Origin: Neocallimastix lanati (nom. inval.)
Taxonomy: Eukaryota; Neocallimastigomycota; Neocallimastigomycetes; Neocallimastigales; Neocallimastigaceae
Assembly: GCA_016946835.1 (NCBI GenBank)
Contig: JACVTC010000002.1
Location: forward strand, 2,052,001-2,116,000
Length of the DNA: 64,000 bases
Direction: 5' to 3'
The translations under genes were made by a program, and so were the position numbers. Below are positions 1 to 9,603 of the stretch, one piece after another. How positions within the stretch are numbered: position 1 is the first letter of the stretch; every line of letters starts with the position of its first letter. Under the pieces are notes generated by a model. It was not told the origin of the DNA, did no database searches, and saw nothing but the letters and a program-made list of their open reading frames with translations.

Positions 1-179
1 TTTTCTTCAAATATATGTTTTATTAAAAAATCGACAAAATCATTTATGAGATTTGGATTAACATATTTACTAGGAGCTGGAGTTTTTAATTTTTGTTGTA
101 TTTTTATAAATAAATTTTTTTTGTCAATGGATCCACTTTTCAATAATTGAAGAGTAAGTAATTGCTTTTTTTCTGTCAT
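1..179 (-). CDS. Hypothetical protein, N-terminal part (gene runs off the window)
   Basis: A minus-strand frame opens with ATG at 179 and stays open to the window edge, giving about 59 residues. They begin MTEKKQLLTLQLLKSGSIDK and are hydrophilic, with a Pro-rich step (KTPAPSKYVNPN) followed by an amphipathic stretch ending IKHIFEE. Codon use is less A+T-biased than the flanks, which supports real coding. I do not recognise the family. It is divergent from the gene at 891, with about 0.7 kb of A+T-rich DNA between. The C-terminus lies outside the window, so nothing can be said about function. Confidence 0.55.
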   Translation of the reverse strand, partial: MTEKKQLLTLQLLKSGSIDKKNLFIKIQQKLKTPAPSKYVNPNLINDFVDFLIKHIFEE

Positions 180-890
180 TTTCCTTCGTATTAAATTTTA
201 TATTTGTGAAGTTTTTAACTAAAAATCATTTATATAAGTATCTCTAAATTTAATTGACAGTAATTTTATATAATCCAACGTAGAATTTAATCTTTACACT
301 ACCTATGGATATATATACAGAATGATATTAATATTTCTAAAGTTTAATAAATATATTATTATTTATGTAAAAACGTAAAGACTAAATTACTATGTAATAT
401 ATAGATATAATGTAACTATAGTAAAATAAGTTTTAATACAATATTATTATTACCATTTAATAATACGAATTTAATCATTTTCCTTTATTTATCTATTTAT
501 TACCATTTATTATTATTCCAACTTATTAGAAAAAAGTATTTTATATAATTAAGTCACATGAATGTGGCTTTCTTAACGATTTTTTCATTAATAAATAACT
601 TGTAATATATGTTTTAAATTAAATCTATAGTGCTTTCTTTAAATTATATTCTTTAATTTTTTTATTTATTTCAATAATAAATCGATTTATTTTGGTAAGT
701 ATATACTCTGAAAATTAATAAAATTAAAACAATTAGTATTAGACTTTTAAAATTTAAATATTTAATTATTGTTATTGTTATTTAAAGTAACAATCGATAA
801 TTCAACTTTTATTTAAACAAATGATTTATTTATTTTTTAAATTAAATTTATAAAATATTTAAATATTTATTTATTCAAAACTAATAAAAG
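180..890. other. Intergenic, A+T-rich
   Basis: Divergent intergenic region between the minus-strand gene at 1-179 and the plus-strand gene at 891. It presumably holds both promoters, but I see no single convincing TATA or motif because nearly all of it is A and T. Confidence 0.6.
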
Positions 891-1481
891 ATGTCTGAAG
901 TTGTCAACGATTTATCAAAAAAGAGATATGACGAAATTCGTCGTACGGTCATTGCTGATTCTTTCGAAATCGTTCTTAATACTATTGCACAACAAACTGA
1001 AATAAATGAAAAGGATAAAACCTTTACGAATAAAAAATTAACAAAAACCATCGAACTAATGCAAAAGTTACTTTGTGAATCCAATAATGAAAGAATACCA
1101 CCTGAAATTATAAAGACTATAAAACCCAAAATCAGTGCTCAGCTAAATAACGCCTTTTGCTTCAAACCCGCTTTGAAAAACAATGATACAAAAAAAGAAA
1201 CATTCGATGATATTCCTGTAATATTTTCACCAAATATTTCTTCTGCACTGGAAATTTCTTATAATGAGGTGAAAATTGAAGATATCAAATCCAGAGAAAT
1301 TGATGCCCATTTTCATTTCTTTATATTTCCTTTAGTTATTGATGGTAAAGAATATGTGATTACCTATGCAGAAGAAAATAAGTATTCAAAACGTAAAATA
1401 ATTGAAGTTCTTTACGACAATATCAAAGTGGATGAAAGTATCATTACTAAAAAAATCAGAAATAAATATAATTTTTGTTAA
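891..1481 (+). CDS. Hypothetical protein, 196 aa
   Basis: Single-exon frame from ATG 891, in the context ATAAAAGATG, to TAA at 1481. The protein is soluble-looking, Lys/Glu/Ile rich, with no signal peptide or membrane segment. The first 80 residues look helical. A more globular C-terminal half carries alternating hydrophobics (AHFHFFIFPLVIDGKEYVI, near residues 139-157), typical of beta strands. I do not recognise the family. Coding is supported by length, by non-repetitive composition compared with the flanking DNA, and by GC-containing codons such as CGT, GTC and TGC. It could be a lineage-specific gene or a single-exon fragment of a larger one. Confidence 0.6.
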   Translation: MSEVVNDLSKKRYDEIRRTVIADSFEIVLNTIAQQTEINEKDKTFTNKKLTKTIELMQKLLCESNNERIPPEIIKTIKPKISAQLNNAFCFKPALKNNDTKKETFDDIPVIFSPNISSALEISYNEVKIEDIKSREIDAHFHFFIFPLVIDGKEYVITYAEENKYSKRKIIEVLYDNIKVDESIITKKIRNKYNFC

Positions 1482-2141
1482 TATTTAATTAGCTATGAAA
1501 CGTTAAGATGGATTAAATAACTTTATAATTCTTTATTTGTTACAATCATTATTGAATACTTTAATTTGTTATTTAATTAGAAATTTAAACTATATTATTA
1601 TGAAATATATAAAAAATATAGATTAATAATAATAGTTAATAATTATATAATAAAATAATGTAAATAAAATAATTGATGTAAAATAGTTGAATTCATTGAA
1701 AATTTTTATTGATATTCCTGAAATAATAACCATAAAAATTAAAAAATAAATAAAAATTAAAAGTAAAATTATTAATTACATTTAATTTAATTTAGTGTAA
1801 TTTTATTTGTTTTATTTATTATAATTGTTATTATTAATAAATTTGTTTTTTTTTTTTTTTTTTACGTTTTATTATTATTTATTTTATATACATATACTTC
1901 TTTATTTGAAATATTAATTAATTATTATTTTTAATCCTTGTTGATTTTTATTGAATGTTCTTTTAATTTTTAAAAGTATATTTAATAATATTACAAGTAA
2001 ATATTTCAATAATAATTTTAAAACAGACAAATTTAATAACTAGCAATTTAATTGAATAAATATTATTTTTTTTTTAAAATGAAAATTAAATTATAAAATA
2101 ATAGATACATATATAACATTAAATATATAAATTTTATATTA
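1482..2141. other. Intergenic, A+T-rich
   Basis: Contains a T tract at about 1848-1863 and otherwise only A+T-rich low-complexity sequence. No gene or conserved signal seen. Confidence 0.6.
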
Positions 2142-2582
2142 ATGGTTTCTTCAGAAGAAAAAAAGAAAGAAGTTATAAATAACCATCATCCGATAATTTA
2201 TTTCTTAATTGTACTTTTGAAATATGATGAAAGTAAACAAACTAAATCGTACAAACTATTGAATAAATATTTCGAAGAAAATAATATAAGAACATCGGAT
2301 GAAGATAATAGTATTGATGGTGAAATAAAAGAAAACAAAATAAACGAAATAAATGAGAAACTTGGTAATATAAATATCGATGGGAATGATAATTCAAAAA
2401 ATAAACGAATAAAGACGGATATTATTGATATTATTTACAGCTGCATTGATGAGTATGGGGAACGTGTAGTTAATATGGCAAGATTAATGACGATTAAAAA
2501 GTACTTCAGTAAAGCTGTAATAAATAGCAAAATTATTTCCAAAATATTTATCGTTATATTTTTATTGTTATTTTTCCTTTAA
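2142..2582 (+). CDS. Hypothetical protein with C-terminal membrane anchor, 146 aa
   Basis: Open frame from ATG 2142 to TAA. An N-terminal part with a short hydrophobic run (IIYFLIVLL, near residue 18) is followed by an acidic Asn-rich linker (about residues 50-90). The C-terminus is a strongly hydrophobic run, IISKIFIVIFLLLFFL, which ends the protein. This is the layout of a tail-anchored membrane protein. I do not recognise the family. The low-complexity middle makes it less certain than its neighbour, and a pseudogene or a terminal exon of a larger gene cannot be excluded. Confidence 0.45.
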   Translation: MVSSEEKKKEVINNHHPIIYFLIVLLKYDESKQTKSYKLLNKYFEENNIRTSDEDNSIDGEIKENKINEINEKLGNINIDGNDNSKNKRIKTDIIDIIYSCIDEYGERVVNMARLMTIKKYFSKAVINSKIISKIFIVIFLLLFFL

Positions 2583-2739
2583 TTATTATTATTACAATTG
2601 TTATGATTATCATTATTATTATTTTTGAATAATTATATGTCAAATATGAATAAAGATTATTATTATTATTATTATTATTAAAAACATATATAAACTAATA
2701 TTTCTTTTAAATTGTTATTTTTCATATTTAAGCCTATTA

Positions 2740-3130
2740 AACATATACGTCCATTTAAATTTGTTTAATTCATCAATTATTTTATTTTCAAGATTTAGAA
2801 TTCTTAGTTCGATTAAATAAAAGACTTTGAATAAATAATCATTTTAATTCAAATAATAGATTATGAATATATTTATTTAATACTAATAATTTTTCATGGA
2901 TAACTATTATTATATTTTTTTTATAAAAAAATAAAAAAAAAAAAAAAAGTTTATTAAAATTTATTATTAATTTCAGTAATTTCATAATTATGTAAGTCCA
3001 ATGCATCTAATTTCGAAGCAAAGCTTAAACCTTCTACTTTTTTTATTTTATTTCTTCCTAAAATTATTATTCTTAATGAATTTAAATTTTCTAAACTTTG
3101 AATTCTCTTATATAAATTTCATCCCAATAT
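2740..3130 (-). pseudogene. Leucine-rich-repeat relic (SDS22-like repeats)
   Basis: On the minus strand, 3119 down to 2953 reads about 54 codons with leucine-rich-repeat spacing: IQSLENLNSLRIIILGRNKI followed by KKVEGLSFASKLDALDLHNY, then a stop. Further on, at about 2830-2740, another in-phase-looking fragment reads LIELRILNLENKIIDELNKF. The pattern LxxLxxLxLxxNxI is that of the short SDS22-type repeats. I found no start codon context or splice signals joining the pieces, and the second block has lost residues. I therefore call a decayed gene rather than exons. A live gene with unusual exons remains possible. Confidence 0.45.
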
Positions 3131-3904
3131 TAAATATTTTTGGCATTTAATTAATTTTTATGTAATTTTTTTTTTTAAATTTATTTTTTAATACTGTGAT
3201 TCTAAGATTAATATTAAATGACTTCTATGCTATTATTACAAAAATCTAAAAAATATTAGATTAGAAAAACCTTTAATACTTGATTTAAAATAATTTTAAA
3301 AATTTAATAATCTAACTTTTTCATCTCCTGATATATAAATACAAGACTATGAACATAAACATATGATGTAATATATATATTAAATAGAAAAAAAATTTTT
3401 TTTTTTTTCTTTTTGTGATATTATGTATTATTTTATTATTTTATATATAATTCTTTTCTGCTATATTTATTTAGTTTTTGCTCACTACCTACTATCTTCT
3501 ATCATTTAACATGAAATATGAATATCTTTCATTTGGCTAAATTAAATTATTTTTATATTTTAATTTTATTATTACATCTTTTATTGATATATATAGTAAT
3601 CATTTATATTATTATACATTGTTAGGTATATTCAAATTAATATTGAAATATTATTTTATAATATTAATAAATATTTTATATTTATAGGACTTGAATATTG
3701 TATGTAATCTTTAAAAAATCTTACTTCATTTTTGACATTTTTTATTTGGTATCCTAATAGTGGAATTATCCACTAATTCATTTTTTAGTATATTAAAGCA
3801 GAATTATTTTCCAAATAACTATGGTTATAGTTCAAACTTAAGATACATTTTTTATTACCATTAAATTAATAATTTAGATGTATTTAACTTTAGAAATAGC
3901 ATTG

Positions 3905-3935
<31 letters not shown>

Positions 3936-4019
3936 TCCAGTATATTTCTTTATTATTTCAAATTGTATTATTTTACAACTATTGATACATTTAAAAATTT
4001 ATAAACACATTTGTATCCT
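3131..4019. other. Intergenic, A+T-rich with poly-A tract
   Basis: No coding signal found. A run of about 27 A lies at 3905-3931 directly before the dockerin-like relic. Confidence 0.5.
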
Positions 4020-4925
4020 GCCGGATACCAATATTGTCGTAATCAATAAACTAAGGCCGAGAAAGTTGATGAAATTTATAACTGGGCTATAGAAAAAAGA
4101 GAATGGTGTGGCTATACTAGATATTCATTTGAGGTTCTAGGTTTATCATTATTGTTCATCTGTTAATTCAAAAGTTATCAAAGAAGATTTATATTGAAAA
4201 TGGGGTGAAGAAGATGGACAACTATGTGATATTGATGAAATGAATATTTCTTACAGAATCCGTAATATTCAAACTAAGTAATGTTTTGTTGTAAACAACA
4301 TTGATGAGGACTTTGTTGCATTAGGAGATTGTACTAAATCCGAATATAGTCTATGACTCCAAGACATATTACAGATGAGTATAAAAGCAAAGAAATTATA
4401 TCAGCTAAGAATAACAAATTCATTATCACTATCAAGACTAAGAATACTGGATTAACTGGTTGTGACGATAATTTTGGTCAAAGAGATCATTACAAATTCT
4501 TTAATATTGATGAAAAAAAAACTTTGCGTTAAAAATTATCAAGAACTTAAACAAAATTGTTTAAATGGAAAAAACTTAAGATGCGGTGCATTGAATGGAA
4601 AATACTCAGAATGGGAAAACCAAGATATAGATGGCTGCGTTATTACTCTTAAAGAAACAGATCCTTATAGCCCCAATAGAAACCATTGATCTTCCAAAGA
4701 ATCCTCTGCTATCTGATTCTGATTGTCCAATAAATGAGTATCCATGCTGTTCTCCAGAAAAAATTGATGATGTATACATTGATAAAACAGGTTCTTGAAA
4801 AGTCGAAAATGATGATTAGTGCCTTATACATATTTTCACATTCAATCCAACACCCAGCGAACCAATTACAACTGCTAATACAACTACTACAGTTATAAGT
4901 TCACAGTTTCTGATATTGCTAAAAC
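4020..4925 (+). pseudogene. Decayed protein with dockerin (CBM10-like) modules
   Basis: The plus strand reads, across several frames, fragments with the Cys/Trp spacing of anaerobic-fungal dockerins. At about 4050-4120 there is a NWAIEKREWCGY block. At about 4138-4240, LGYHYCSSVNSKV then KWGEEDGQLCDI needs a one-base frame correction and crosses a TGA. At about 4710-4830, DCPINEYPCCSPEKIDDVYI is followed by a block in which the two expected Trp codons are TGA and TAG. Between them lies a Cys-containing segment of unknown family (4396-4689), also frameshifted. A Thr-rich linker-like end follows. In living gut fungi such modules dock plant-cell-wall enzymes to cellulosome scaffolds. This copy has at least four disabling changes. 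Confidence 0.65.
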
Positions 4926-5091
4926 CACCCCTACAAATTATTTACTAATATTTCTGATAAAATTATATATATGTTTTTTCCTTATCTAATAAGAACATAA
5001 GTATTATATTTTAAAAGTGAGTTTCTTTATAGTAGTATAAGTTAAAAAAATGAATATTAAAAAAGGAATAATCAATAATAAATAACAAGTA

Positions 5092-5249
5092 AATAACAAT
5101 TAATAATAATAAATAAATAACAATAAATAATAATAAATAAATAACAATTAATAATAATAAATAAATAACAATTAATAATAATAAATAAATAACAATTAAT
5201 AATAATAAATAAATAACAATTAATAATAATAAATAAATAACAATTAATA
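5092..5249. repeat. 24-bp minisatellite
   Basis: About six to seven copies of a unit close to AACAATTAATAATAATAAAT plus AAAT, in tandem. Units differ by single bases, and one reads AACAATAAATAATAAT. It produces a spurious minus-strand ORF of repeated VIYLLLLI. Confidence 0.85.
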
Positions 5250-5637
5250 ATTTAAATAAATAAATTTTAATAATCAATAATAGATAATAAATAAATTACA
5301 ATTAATAGTTTAAATAAATATATATTTATAATAAAATAATAAATAAATACTAATTAATAATATTAATAAATAAAATAATAATATATAAATAAAAATGTAA
5401 AAATACTTATTTTACAATATTAAATAATTAATAATAAACAGATAAATATATATATATGTATAAATAATAAATAGTATATTTTAAAAAATAAATATTATAA
5501 TAATTATTGTTATTAAATAAAATTAATTGGAATATGAATGAAATTTAATAATTTTAATTATTAAATATATAATAATATTTTTTTATAAATAATTAATATC
5601 TTTTTTTTTTTTTTTTTGGTTACATTATTATTCAATT

Positions 5638-5703
5638 ATTTTTATTTTATTATGACACTTTTATAATTATTAAATTATAAAAATGTCATAATAAAATAAA
5701 AAT
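5638..5703. repeat. 66-bp near-perfect palindrome
   Basis: Arms of 20 nt (5638-5657 and 5684-5703) are exact reverse complements. After one C/A mismatch the pairing continues for a further 10 bp, around a 4-nt centre (ATTA). It would form a 30-bp stem. Confidence 0.9.
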
Positions 5704-6288
5704 TAGTTCCTTTAAATATAATTGATATAAATTAAAAAAATAATATACAATTATTTTTTTAATTATTTTTATGTTTTTTTTTTTTTTTTTTTTTAAAAAA
5801 AAATTAAAAAAAATTTTTAATGATATATTTAATAGTAATTAACTTTTAATCTTTCAAAGAATTTAATATTTTATAAAATTATTAAATTTTAATTGTTAAA
5901 TTTTAATAATAAAATCTTTTTATAGGTAGTCTCAATTTAAATTGTTCATAAGTTAATTATTATTTAATATATAAGCTATTATATATATAAATTATTTTTT
6001 CAAAATCTAAAAATATAGAATTATATTTCTATAATTATAATTAAAGACATATTATATCCCATAATATAAAATTATTAAAAATTATCTGAAAAAATTAATT
6101 TTTTATTTTTTCATATACTTTTTAAAACAAGGTATTAATTTAAAAAAGTTTTTTTTAATAAAATACTTTTAATAATAAGAGCATTTATTATTACTGATAA
6201 ATATATTAATATTATAAAAAATTAAAAAAGGAAAAAAAATCGTGGAGTTCATTCAATAATATAATAGGATTCAATTGTATTTGATAAA

Positions 6289-7161
6289 ATGGAAACAGAA
6301 ACAACAAGAATAGAAACCCTATCCGAAATTTATGTTAGTAGACCATTACAAAGAACTTCTTCTGTTCTTTCTAATAGTGGAGGTACTAGATCTGTATATT
6401 ATTAGTATATTAATATAATTTGAACATCATTAAATCATACTTTATTAATTATTTATTAAAAATGTATATTGTAATTAATATGCTTAAAACAATATTGAAT
6501 AATAATAATAATAAAATATAATAATAATAATAATAATAATAATTATAATTATAATAAAAAAAATTTAATAATACCAAAAATATTAATAGTACCACATAGA
6601 AAATGGACTATTAATACTCAAGAACTTAATAGTAATATTATGGATGAAGAAAGATCTAAATTTAGAGTATATGAATATTTATGTCACGTTGGTGAAACAA
6701 AGGAGTTATTATCATAAAAATATAAAAAAAATCAATAATTAACAATTATATAAATTTGTTTATTTGTGAAATATATAGTAATAATAATAAATTTTAAATA
6801 ATTCAATTAATATATATCTATATATATTAATAGATGGATGGAACGTCTTTTAAAAAAAGAATTGGCACCAATCTCTGGATTTGAAAATCAATTACAATAT
6901 GGGATAACATTAGCTGAATTAGCGAAACTTTTTTCTCCAGAATCTGTTAAAAAAATCTTTGAAGTATATATTTAATTATAAATTAATACTATCAAAATTA
7001 TATTAAGATTACACATTTATATCAAATTAAAATATATAATTTATATATAAACATAATATTTTACTAAATATAGTCTGAAAAATTACAATTTCGTCATTCA
7101 GATAACATTAATTATTTCTTTGATGCATTGAAAAATATTCAATTTCCAGAGGTATACAGTA

Positions 7162-7253
<92 letters not shown>

Positions 7254-7584
7254 GCAGAATTTTTTAATTATATTTTTAAATTTAAATTAAATTGAAAAAA
7301 AATAAATATATATATATATATAATATATTTAAAATCATATATAAATATTATATATTCAATGATGTTTAGATTTTCTATTTTGAATTAACTGATTGCTATG
7401 AAAAAAAGAATATGCCCAAAGTTATTTATTGTCTTCATGCTTTAAGGTAATACATATATATAGTAGTATTCATTTTACTGAATAATAATATTTTATTACT
7501 AGTCATGTTTTAGAATTCAAAGGTTATGGTAGAGCTGTTAGAGATCTTGTTGGTAAATTGGAATTTACAGGTAATATATTTAAG

Positions 7585-7649
<65 letters not shown>

Positions 7650-8739
7650 TTAAATAAAAATTAATATATTAAATAAAAAATATTAAAAAAAATTTTTTAA
7701 TGAAAAAATAATATATAAATATAAAATATTCAATAAATTTAATAAAAAAAAATATTCAACAGATAAAGAAGTTGAAGCTCAATATGAAACATTAAAAGAA
7801 AATAATATTAACCTTCCAACGTTCAATAACTTGGAAAATAAATTACAAGAAGAATTACAAAAAAGTACAGCTAATCTTGATTATAATGGTACATTTATAT
7901 TAATATTTGAATTATTAAAAAAAAAATATATATATATATATATATAATTAATTATTATTATTTAATGATAATAATAATAATATATATATTATTTATTTTT
8001 ATATTTTTATTATTTAAAGAATTCAAAAGATCTTCTGATGTATTAGATGATTTCGGTATATTTTAAAAATATTATTATTTAAAGATATTATAAAAATAAA
8101 TGAAATTTTGTAAATTTACTAAATCAATATATATATAATCATTAATTAATAAATAGTTCCAAGTAAAAACTTCTACAGAAAAGGAAGTGGTAATTTTTAT
8201 AATTTCTTTTTCAAAATAATAAAATTTAAATATATGAAATAAATTATAGAATATAAATGTTTCATTTAATCTAAAATTAATATTATTATCTTATAGAAAT
8301 TTCGAATGACAAAATGGTAGATAACCAATCATTACAAAAACAATTATTTAAAGCTCAATATAATAATAGAGATAGGTCAATGGAAATCTCAGATGTTCCT
8401 AAGGAATCAGAAGAAAAGCCTGAACAAGAAGTAAAACCTGAACAAGAAGTAAAACCTGAACAAGAAGAAAAACCTGAACAAGAAGAAAAACCTGAACAAG
8501 AAGTAAAACCTGAACAAGAAGAAAAACCTGAACAAGAAGAAAATAAAACGGAAACTACTGATATATTAAATGAAGAAAAGGAGGAAGAAAAAACAGAAAC
8601 AAAAAAGGAGTTACAAACAGAAGTTAAAAATGAAGATCCTTTAAATGATCTCTTAGGGGATTATGGACTATGGTTGGCTTTAGTATTAGTTATTGCCCTT
8701 TTACATGCTTTACTTTCAAAAAGTGTTAATGAAAAATAA
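6289..8739 (+). CDS. IQGAP-like calponin-homology domain protein, tail-anchored, 10 exons
   Basis: Exons by splice signals and phase: 6289-6382, 6590-6704, 6834-6963, 7074-7151, 7370-7446, 7503-7570, 7763-7888, 8020-8055, 8157-8189, 8297-8739. Total 1,200 nt, 399 aa. Residues of about 50-185 form a single calponin-homology (actin-binding) domain closest by eye to IQGAP/Rng2: YEYLCHVGETKEWMERLL, then LQFRHSDNINYFFDAL, IFYFELTDCYEKKNMPKVIY and GYGRAVRDLVGKLEF. No IQ motifs, GAP-related domain or RasGAP C-terminus follow. Instead there is a linker, a PEQE(V/E) tandem repeat (about residues 294-335) and a hydrophobic segment (about 376-393) next to the C-terminus SKSVNEK. That predicts a tail-anchored protein with a cytosolic actin-binding head, so actin tethering to a membrane is the inferred role. 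The phases fit throughout, which makes the model fairly secure. The first intron's donor (G/GTACTAG) is the least certain. Confidence 0.82.
7160..7253. repeat. (TTA)n microsatellite in intron 4
   Basis: About 30 uninterrupted TTA units inside the fourth intron of the calponin-homology gene. Confidence 0.9.
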
Positions 8740-8903
8740 TTAATAAATAATAAAAATTATTGGAAAACAAAAATATTATATATTCATTTATATATAATAT
8801 TATTAAAAAATTATAAAATTATTACTATTAATATTATTTTAATTATTAATAAAAATATTATTTTATTAAATTTTAATTCTTTGAAATTATATATATATTT
8901 TTT

Positions 8904-8934
<31 letters not shown>

Positions 8935-9603
8935 TTATTAATAAAAATATTATTTTATTAAATTTTAATTCTTTGAAATTATATATATATTTTTTTTCTT
9001 TTTTTTTTCTTTTTTTTTTTTTTAATTATTATTTATGTTATTTTAAAAAATAGTACAATTATTTGAGAATTTAAAATATATATATATATATATATTTATT
9101 TTAAAAATTGGTATAATTTTTTATATTTAAAATATATATATATATATTTATTAAAAATTGGTAATATTTTTTATTTTTTAATTAAATAATAGATTATAAT
9201 GAATATAAATAATATATATATATATATTTGTGTGTTGTTTTCAATTTTTATTAAAGTTTATTAAATATTCTATTAATGTTAATGCTTAACGATTGAATTA
9301 TTTTTTAAAATAAAATAATATATAAATAAAATATTTTATTATGAGAACTATATAATTAGTACTTTAAAAATATTAAATTTGCTATATAAATTTTAAATAT
9401 TAAATATAAATATCCAGTTGATTTATAAATTTATTCTTATAATATTTTATCCAACAGTAAACCATTCTTTTTTTTTTTTTTTTATTTCAGGTCCATTTTT
9501 ATTTAATTAAATCAATAATCTTATCATTTTTGTCAAATACTATAAATAATAAAATTTTGTTTATAATCGAAATTAATAAATTAGAATTTATTTTAAATAT
9601 TAT
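8740..9603. other. Convergent intergenic region
   Basis: Lies between the 3' ends of two convergent genes (6289-8739 plus, 9604-11969 minus). It holds a tandem duplication (8842-9025) and a diverged pair of AT-dinucleotide-rich units near 9070-9180 that share an AAAATTGGTA core. No gene seen. Confidence 0.6.
8842..9025. repeat. Direct tandem duplication, about 92 bp per unit
   Basis: The block starting ATTATTAATAAAAATATTAT and ending in a long T tract is present twice, at 8842-8933 and 8934-9025, differing mainly in the length and interruptions of the T tract. Confidence 0.8.

Larger units (their letters stand above)
4926..6288. other. Intergenic: minisatellite, palindrome, low complexity
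   Basis: Holds a 24-bp minisatellite at 5092-5249, a 66-bp palindrome at 5638-5703, and T/A homopolymers near 5601-5618 and 5774-5794. The promoter of the gene starting at 6289 must be in the last part, but no distinct motif stands out. Confidence 0.6.

Noticed and set aside
5011-5277. Minus-strand frame of repeated VIYLLLLI
   Set aside because: Arises from the 24-bp minisatellite.
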